From positions 1,364,001 through 1,428,000 of the forward strand of contig CADCXC010000005.1 in NCBI GenBank assembly GCA_902806595.1: a stretch of DNA of 64,000 bases, given 5' to 3'. Below the pieces are notes generated by a model. The model saw only the letters and a list, made by a program, of their open reading frames with translations, searched no databases and had not been told where the DNA came from. Positions 58,705 to 64,000 of this stretch are shown in pieces. The first letter of the stretch is position 1; every line of letters begins with the position of its first letter. Origin of the DNA: Pyrenopolyporus hunteri. Lineage: Eukaryota > Ascomycota > Sordariomycetes > Xylariales > Hypoxylaceae. Both the position numbers and the translations under genes were made by a program.

Positions 58705-60624
58705 ATGGAGAAGTCAAGCGTGATGCAGAGGTCGACGAGGTCGACGACCTCGTCGCCCTCTGGCGAAAAGGACATGGGTTCGTACAACGATCTGGACCTC
58801 GAGAATTCGCACGTCCGCGGTATCGAGACGTCAGCCGAGACATCGCTGCGCCGCGGTCTCAAGGCCCGTCACATTACTATGATTGCGATTGGTGGTGCTA
58901 TCGGAACAGGTCTAATCATCGGTACCGGCAAAGCCCTAGCCCAAGCCGGCCCGGGCTCTATTTTCATCTCCTACTCCATCGTCGGTTTCGTCGTCTTCCT
59001 GGTTATGGCTGCTCTTGGTGAGATGGCCGCCTGGCTCCCCATGTCTGCTGGTTTTACTGGTTACGCTTCTCGGTTCTGCGACCCCTCGCTCGGTTTCGCG
59101 CTCGGTTGGACGTAAGTCACGATATCAATCACCTCCCCCTTTGATAATCCACACCCATCACGAAGTCGATCCCCGAACGAAAGAAGCTAACTAGTTGGGT
59201 GCTCTTACCCCTCTGTAGCTATTGGTTTAAATACATCATCGTCACTCCTAATCAGCTTACCGCGGCCGCTCTGGTCATCCAATTCTGGGTGCCCCGAGAC
59301 CGAGTCAACCCGGGTGTCTGGATCACTATATTCCTTATTGCTATTCTTATCATCAACTATTTCGGTATTCAGTTCTTCGGTGAATTTGAATTCTGGCTGT
59401 CCAGTTTCAAAGTCGTTGTCATCATCGGCGTGATCATTCTAGCTCTCGTTATCGCTGCCGGTGGCGCGGACCACCAGCCGAAGGGTTTCCAATACTGGAG
59501 AGAACCTGGGTATGTATCCTGTAGCTCTCTTATTCGATATGTGCCACCGTCCCATCCGGTGTTGCTCACGTGAGAGACCATGAGGCTGACTTGGAGAAAA
59601 TAGTGCTTTCGCCCCTTACATCGCCGAAGGTTCTTGGGGCCAATTCCTCGGTTTCTGGTCGACTATGGTCACTGCTACTTTCGCTTACTTGGGTACTGAG
59701 TTGGTCGGTGTGACAGTGGGCGAGGCCCAGAACCCGCGCAAGACCATTCCTCGTGCCATCAGACTTACCTTCTACCGTATCGTTCTTTTCTACTGTATCA
59801 GCATTCTGTTGATCGGCATGTGCGTTCCCTACGACTCCAAGGAGCTCGCTTTCGCCAACAACTCCTCCGGCACTGCCAACGCCTCTCCCTTCGTCGTCGC
59901 TATCAAGCTCGCTAAGATCCCTGTCCTCGACCATATCCTCAACGCTTGCATTCTCCTATTCGTCTTCTCCGCTGCCAACTCCGATCTGTACATTGCTAGC
60001 CGAACCCTCTACGGTCTGTCATCCGACGGCGCTGCCCCGTCCATCTTCCGAAGGACTAACCACAATGGCGTGCCTCTGTACTCCCTGGCCACGTCCGCGG
60101 CAATCGCCCTTCTCGCCTACTTGAACGTTTCGGACGACTCCAAGCAGGTGTTCACGTACTTCGTCAACCTGACCACCATCTTCGGTCTGATGACGTGGGT
60201 CTCCATCCTAGTGACGCACATCTATTTCGTTCGTGCTCGCCGCGCGCAAAACCTGACCAACGACATGATGCCGTACACGGCACCGCTGGGCATGTGGGGC
60301 TCTATAGGCGCGCTGGCCATGTGCTGCCTGATCGCGCTGACCAAGAACTACGACGTGTTCGTGGGCGACTGGAATAAGAAGTACCCGACCTTCATCACGG
60401 GTTACCTCGGTATCCCCGTCTACCTCGCCCTCATCGTTGGGCACAAGCTCTGGACCAAGAGCAAGGGTGTTCGCCCCCACGAGTGCGACTTCTACACCGG
60501 CAAGGATATCATCGACCGCGAAGAGGAGGAGTTCCTCGCCGCCCAAGCGGCCGCTCGCGCAAACCGCCCCGTGGAGAGCGGCTACGCCTGGTTCTACAGA
60601 AGATTCGTCTCCTGGCTGTTCTAG
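58705..60624 (+). CDS. Amino acid permease (AAT/YAT family, Gap1-like)
   Basis: Three exons (58705-59111, 59219-59509, 59604-60624) give 572 aa. A hydrophilic N-terminus of about 55 residues with Ser/Thr and Lys precedes 'AIGGAIGTGLIIGTGKAL' (GGAIGTG at 63-69), the first membrane span of fungal amino acid permeases. About twelve hydrophobic segments follow. 'GTELVGVTVGEAQNPRKTIPRAI' and 'FVFSAANSDLYIASRTLYGLS' are signature blocks of the yeast-type (YAT) family. The cytosolic C-terminus ends with 'YAWFYRRFVSWLF', a motif near the end of many such permeases. It is a plasma-membrane proton-amino acid symporter; whether general or specific (proline, basic, aromatic) cannot be told by eye. Confidence 0.95.
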
Positions 60625-63471
60625 ACTGCTACTGCAGTTGTTGTTGTTGCTGTTCCTACCGCACGCGACTACGCAGGCGGTTATGATAATGGATGGATGG
60701 CATGTCCACGGGTACGAAGGGACGGGACGGGTCGGCTTCTTCTTTTTGCTTCGAGCGGGATTCTCTGATAGGCGTGGGAAGAGCGTGCTTGTCGCGCAGA
60801 CCAAAAAGATACCTACCTACATATACTATATTTTCTATGCTGTACATGTACATAACCTCATATATATCCGTACGATACGAAATGCGTTGCGCTGCGCGGC
60901 TGTGTACCCGGCGCCGCTGACTCTAATAAAGGGAAACTTTGAATAATTCCATTCTTTTTATCTTCATGTTCTTACGTGCTAGAGTCGTTTGACTTCGTAG
61001 TGATGGTCGTATGCTTGCTCTTGCTGTAAAGAACTAACAGCCCTATAGACATTATTTCTACGATACACTTTGATAGACGCACAAGTAGGTGCCTCAACTA
61101 AAGTTATTACGACATTGTACATAAAACCCGCCGGCGCTACCAAACGCGAAAGGTGACGCCATCGTATCTTATGCCCTAAAACGTGTATGTTTAAACGTAT
61201 GTGTCAGAACTTTAGCTACCTATCTATCTGCCTTACCTACCCAACTGTCTACCAGCCGCCTGCCTACCTAGGTAGACATGTTTTATCCCCGGGCTCCGGG
61301 AATGTCTCGGGTAGGTGTCCCCGCCGCCGGGACCCATTGTTGCGGCTCGATGGGCCATGGTCGATGGTTGTAGGTTGTGGTGGTAGGTTGTAGGTTGTAG
61401 GTTGTAGGTCGTGTGTGGCCTGGGTCGGAACGCTAGCCGTAGGGCTTTGTTTTGGTAGTGTGGTAGGTAGCATCGCATGCGAAGGCGCGGAGATTGCGAG
61501 GGAGAACCCTTGTTTGTACCGCGGTATGGATGTGTGGATGTATGGGTGAGGGTAGGCTGGTAGGCTGGGAGGGTAGGGTAGGGGGGAGTGGCACGTCGTT
61601 GTCTGGCTGGCTGGCTGGTTTTCTTCCATGCATATTTTGGTTACCTCCGCTTGGCCCCTTAATTATGCCGGTCCAGAAGCACTATGTACCGTATATAGAC
61701 GTGTGTTATACACCTATATATGTAGGCGTTGCATTCGTACCTACATACTACGTGAAAGGAGGGCTGTGGAATCGTCTTTTTACCGTTTTCTCCTGGGTAT
61801 ACTACTTTGTCATTTCGATTCCTTTTATTTTTAGGGCCTCCCCGGCTCGAAAACCCCCCGTTCCTGTCGCAGTGGGGAGGCCGTCCCCGAAGGATTTCTG
61901 TATTTTATTTTTCGTTTCTAACGTTTACGGAATGCTTCCCTGTCTTCCTTTCCTCTCGCGTATCTGTCCTTAGGAGGAGTCAATCATGCACGGATGGGTA
62001 GCGAGGAAGGATCTTGACAGATTTACTGTACTTACATTCGAATTTAATGCGCGTCCTACTGGTTCCTTAGCCGCGCAGCCGCGTTGGTAATCCCGTGAGC
62101 GGCACTGTCGATATTGGCGATCCTGCTGGAATATATGGAGGTAGGTGGTAGACACGATTGAGGTCGGAATAGCCGCGTCCGTGTATCCTCAAACGCAGGT
62201 ACAATGGATGCATCGTGATTCAATCCGAGAACCACCGAATCGAGTTTTACATACCTACCTAGGTACTCATACCCTGGCCCCCAAGGAAAAGAATGCTAGA
62301 TGCACTCAAGCTGCCCTATCTTTACATGATCTACATAGTATATTCATTTCGGCATCGCGTCTCTCGTAAGCCAATGAGGTTACCTGGTATGCCCTTGAGT
62401 AGATCTGGTGTAATATTCGCTTTTCTCCGTAAAAGACCCGGGCCTCTAGCCGGAAACGGCGTAGAATCACGACTTCGACGTAGATAAAATTCCTTGTAAG
62501 GAAAGTGGTATCTAACGTTCAAGTCCCGAGTTTGGAGAAGAGCCCCTGTGCGACCCCAAGACGTATCAAATCAACTCGAATCGGCGTATGGGAACGGCTA
62601 TCACACTGAGAAGAGGCACATGTGGCGATAGCATCGGTTCGCCTGTTGCCCGTTCGAATTGTTTTCTTCGGCATGGCGAAGTAACGTTTACCGGTTCCGT
62701 CGACTTATAGGCCACAGAGCTATAGATAGGCCCCGGGTATGAGGCGGAGAAGACGAACGATGGCATAATGCAGCCTCTGATCATAGCTCGTACTAGGTGA
62801 TGGCGAAACCATACTGAACGACTGCGTGAATAGGGGTTTGTCTTTACCGAGTCCCGTTTGGGTTGGGGGCCGGAACACGAGCTGTTATCCTCGCATCTCG
62901 CATGATGCTTCCTGAATAACATGGATAACAACGGCTATCAAGTTGTTAAGGAAAAGAAGTACACCGCTAGGTTGTTTGCTTGATTGTTTGGTACTGGGCG
63001 AGTGCCGAAGAGAGCTGCAGTTGAGCGATGAGTTTGTGGATAGTCGAGCGTCTCTTCCAATTTCCATTAATCAATGTGTAATTCTTTCTCCTATAGAATA
63101 TTAACCTTAAATGATACGGAACGGGGTAGTATAAGCATATGATTTCATACTATGATAGTTCCTGTGGACGGAAAAGGGGTCGTAGTATCTTGATTCTAGA
63201 AGTCACCAAGTAGATACCTCCTAGGGAGACTCCCGAAGCCCTCTCGAAGCTCGTAGTATGGTGGAAGGTAATGGTAAGAGTATGATGCCTGAGCTCGGTA
63301 GATCGACACGTTAGAATATCTTTTCTTCTAGTCTCGTTAGATTATCGCGTCTTTTCCAGGGCAAGATTAGGATGACAATTAAACTTGCCAGGCGTTGAAG
63401 CCTAGATATGCGAGGGGATCTAGAGCAACACGGTAATGCCTCATCACTTCTAGGTTGGATGCTAAAGCTAA
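60625..63471. other. Gene-poor region between the permease and right-end gene
   Basis: About 2.8 kb with no supportable gene. Positions 60625-60660 contain a TTG/TGC simple tract in the permease 3' UTR. A 61366-61409 GTTGTAG repeat and several GGTAGGCTGG-like runs (61550-61620) generate a spurious 159-codon plus-strand ORF. From about 62290 to 63060 the texture is even and repeat-free, with overlapping 60-121-codon ORFs on both strands; no family was recognised. Confidence 0.5.
61366..61409. repeat. GTTGTAG tandem repeat
   Basis: About five imperfect GTTGTAG/GTTGTGG heptamers in tandem, resembling a degenerate relative of the GTAG repeats elsewhere. Confidence 0.85.
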
Positions 63472-64000
63472 CTATACTTGAAGAGCAGACATCACATCCT
63501 CTAGCTCCTTTGCAGTATCGCTATTCGCATCCGCCCTGCCCCTTAACTGTTCCGCGATCCCGCGTATAGCGCTAGCCGAATGCACATACCGCCTCCTCAT
63601 ACCCGGTGTTGCGTTCCCCAGTAACGTCGAGGCGAGCTGCAAGACGTCCGCTTGGAAATCAAGAAGGGCCCTATTACCGGTTTCCGCCTCCGCGATGGGC
63701 ACATCGTAGGCCGCTACGGCCGTCACTACATCCATCCACTCCTCAGGCGGAGTGCCTTCGTTCTCCACGACTATTTGTAGGACGAGCGCAATGCGAGTAC
63801 CACGGATAAGGTCCGCTTCTTGTAAGACGTCGGATGCCGAGCTCTCTTCAAGAATCTTCAGCATATCCCCCGACAAGACCCGCCAGCCGTTGTACGAATT
63901 GAAAGCCGCGATGCCCTTCGACGTGCGGACCACGCCCTCGAGCGCCGCGAGGATAGGGAGTCTATAGTCTAGCCCGTTTGGTTGAGACGAAGCCGAACTA
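63472..64000 (-). CDS. C-terminal part of a helical-repeat protein, 5' end off the window
   Basis: An open frame of 176 codons runs from the window edge to a stop at 63472-63474 with no internal start required, so the gene continues beyond 64000. The visible part has paired amphipathic helices such as 'LPILAALEGVVRTSKGIAAF', 'RIALVLQIVVENEGTPPEEW' and 'DFQADVLQLASTLLGNAT', as in armadillo/HEAT-type proteins. The codons are of the local coding type. It may belong to the neurochondrin-like (DUF1941) family of fungi, but that is a guess from general resemblance. The last 30 residues look disordered or a terminal helix. Confidence 0.65.
   Translation of the reverse strand, partial: SSASSQPNGLDYRLPILAALEGVVRTSKGIAAFNSYNGWRVLSGDMLKILEESSASDVLQEADLIRGTRIALVLQIVVENEGTPPEEWMDVVTAVAAYDVPIAEAETGNRALLDFQADVLQLASTLLGNATPGMRRRYVHSASAIRGIAEQLRGRADANSDTAKELEDVMSALQV

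Noticed and set aside
39282..60624. A functional cluster of tel1, nup192, vma22 and the permease
   Set aside because: The genes have different strands, large gaps and unrelated housekeeping roles; nothing suggests co-regulation.
61494..61973. 159-codon plus-strand ORF
   Set aside because: The first third is encoded by GGTAGGCTGG-type repeats, and the rest has no recognisable motif, domain or promoter context.

Overview
The window is nuclear DNA of a filamentous ascomycete, most likely a Sordariomycete. Genes are widely spaced and carry short (about 50-220 bp) GT-AG introns with GTAAGT/GTGAGT-type donors and CTAAC-like branch sites. Coding regions favour C- or G-ending codons, and the proteins are all fungal core-cell functions. 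Intergenic DNA and some introns are peppered with TAGG/CCTA tetranucleotide runs. No prokaryotic-type operon, CRISPR array, rRNA, convincing tRNA or intact transposon was seen.

Layout. 1-3.2 kb: no recognisable gene. 3.2-10.2 kb: a DUF7704-like membrane protein (-), sphinganine C4-hydroxylase Sur2 (-), TCTP/Tma19 (+) and a proline-rich cortical-type protein (-). 10.6-15.3 kb: kinetochore protein Mis12/Mtw1 (+) converging on a mitochondrial PPR protein (-). 15.9-21.2 kb: histidine acid phosphatase (+) converging on the four-RRM protein Nrd1/Mrn1 (-). 21.2-25.9 kb: a long gene-poor region ending in a possible small frameshifted ORF. 25.9-34.6 kb: cytosolic asparaginyl-tRNA synthetase, a signal-peptide-bearing agmatinase-family enzyme and Cdc42, all on the minus strand and well separated. 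38.1-48.4 kb: V-ATPase assembly factor Vma22 (+) converging on the ATM-family kinase Tel1 (-). 50.6-60.6 kb: nucleoporin Nup192 (+) and an amino acid permease (+). 63.5 kb to the edge: the C-terminal part of a helical-repeat protein (-).

The genes do not form a pathway or cluster. They are independent housekeeping functions: sphingolipid hydroxylation, translation, chromosome segregation, mitochondrial RNA, polarity, DNA-damage signalling, nuclear pore, vacuolar acidification and amino acid uptake. No secondary-metabolite cluster, effector island or defence system is evident.

Exon structures were derived by hand from splice signals and reading-frame continuity. Spliced lengths were checked to be multiples of three for every complete multi-exon gene. 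Tel1 appears to begin with three very small exons, so its protein start lies upstream of the start that simple ORF calling would give. Nothing here is convincingly a previously undescribed system. The best leads are the possible 71-codon frameshifted small gene at 25.6-25.8 kb, the Tel1 microexons, a polybasic intron-retention tail in Cdc42, and several structured or repetitive noncoding tracts.
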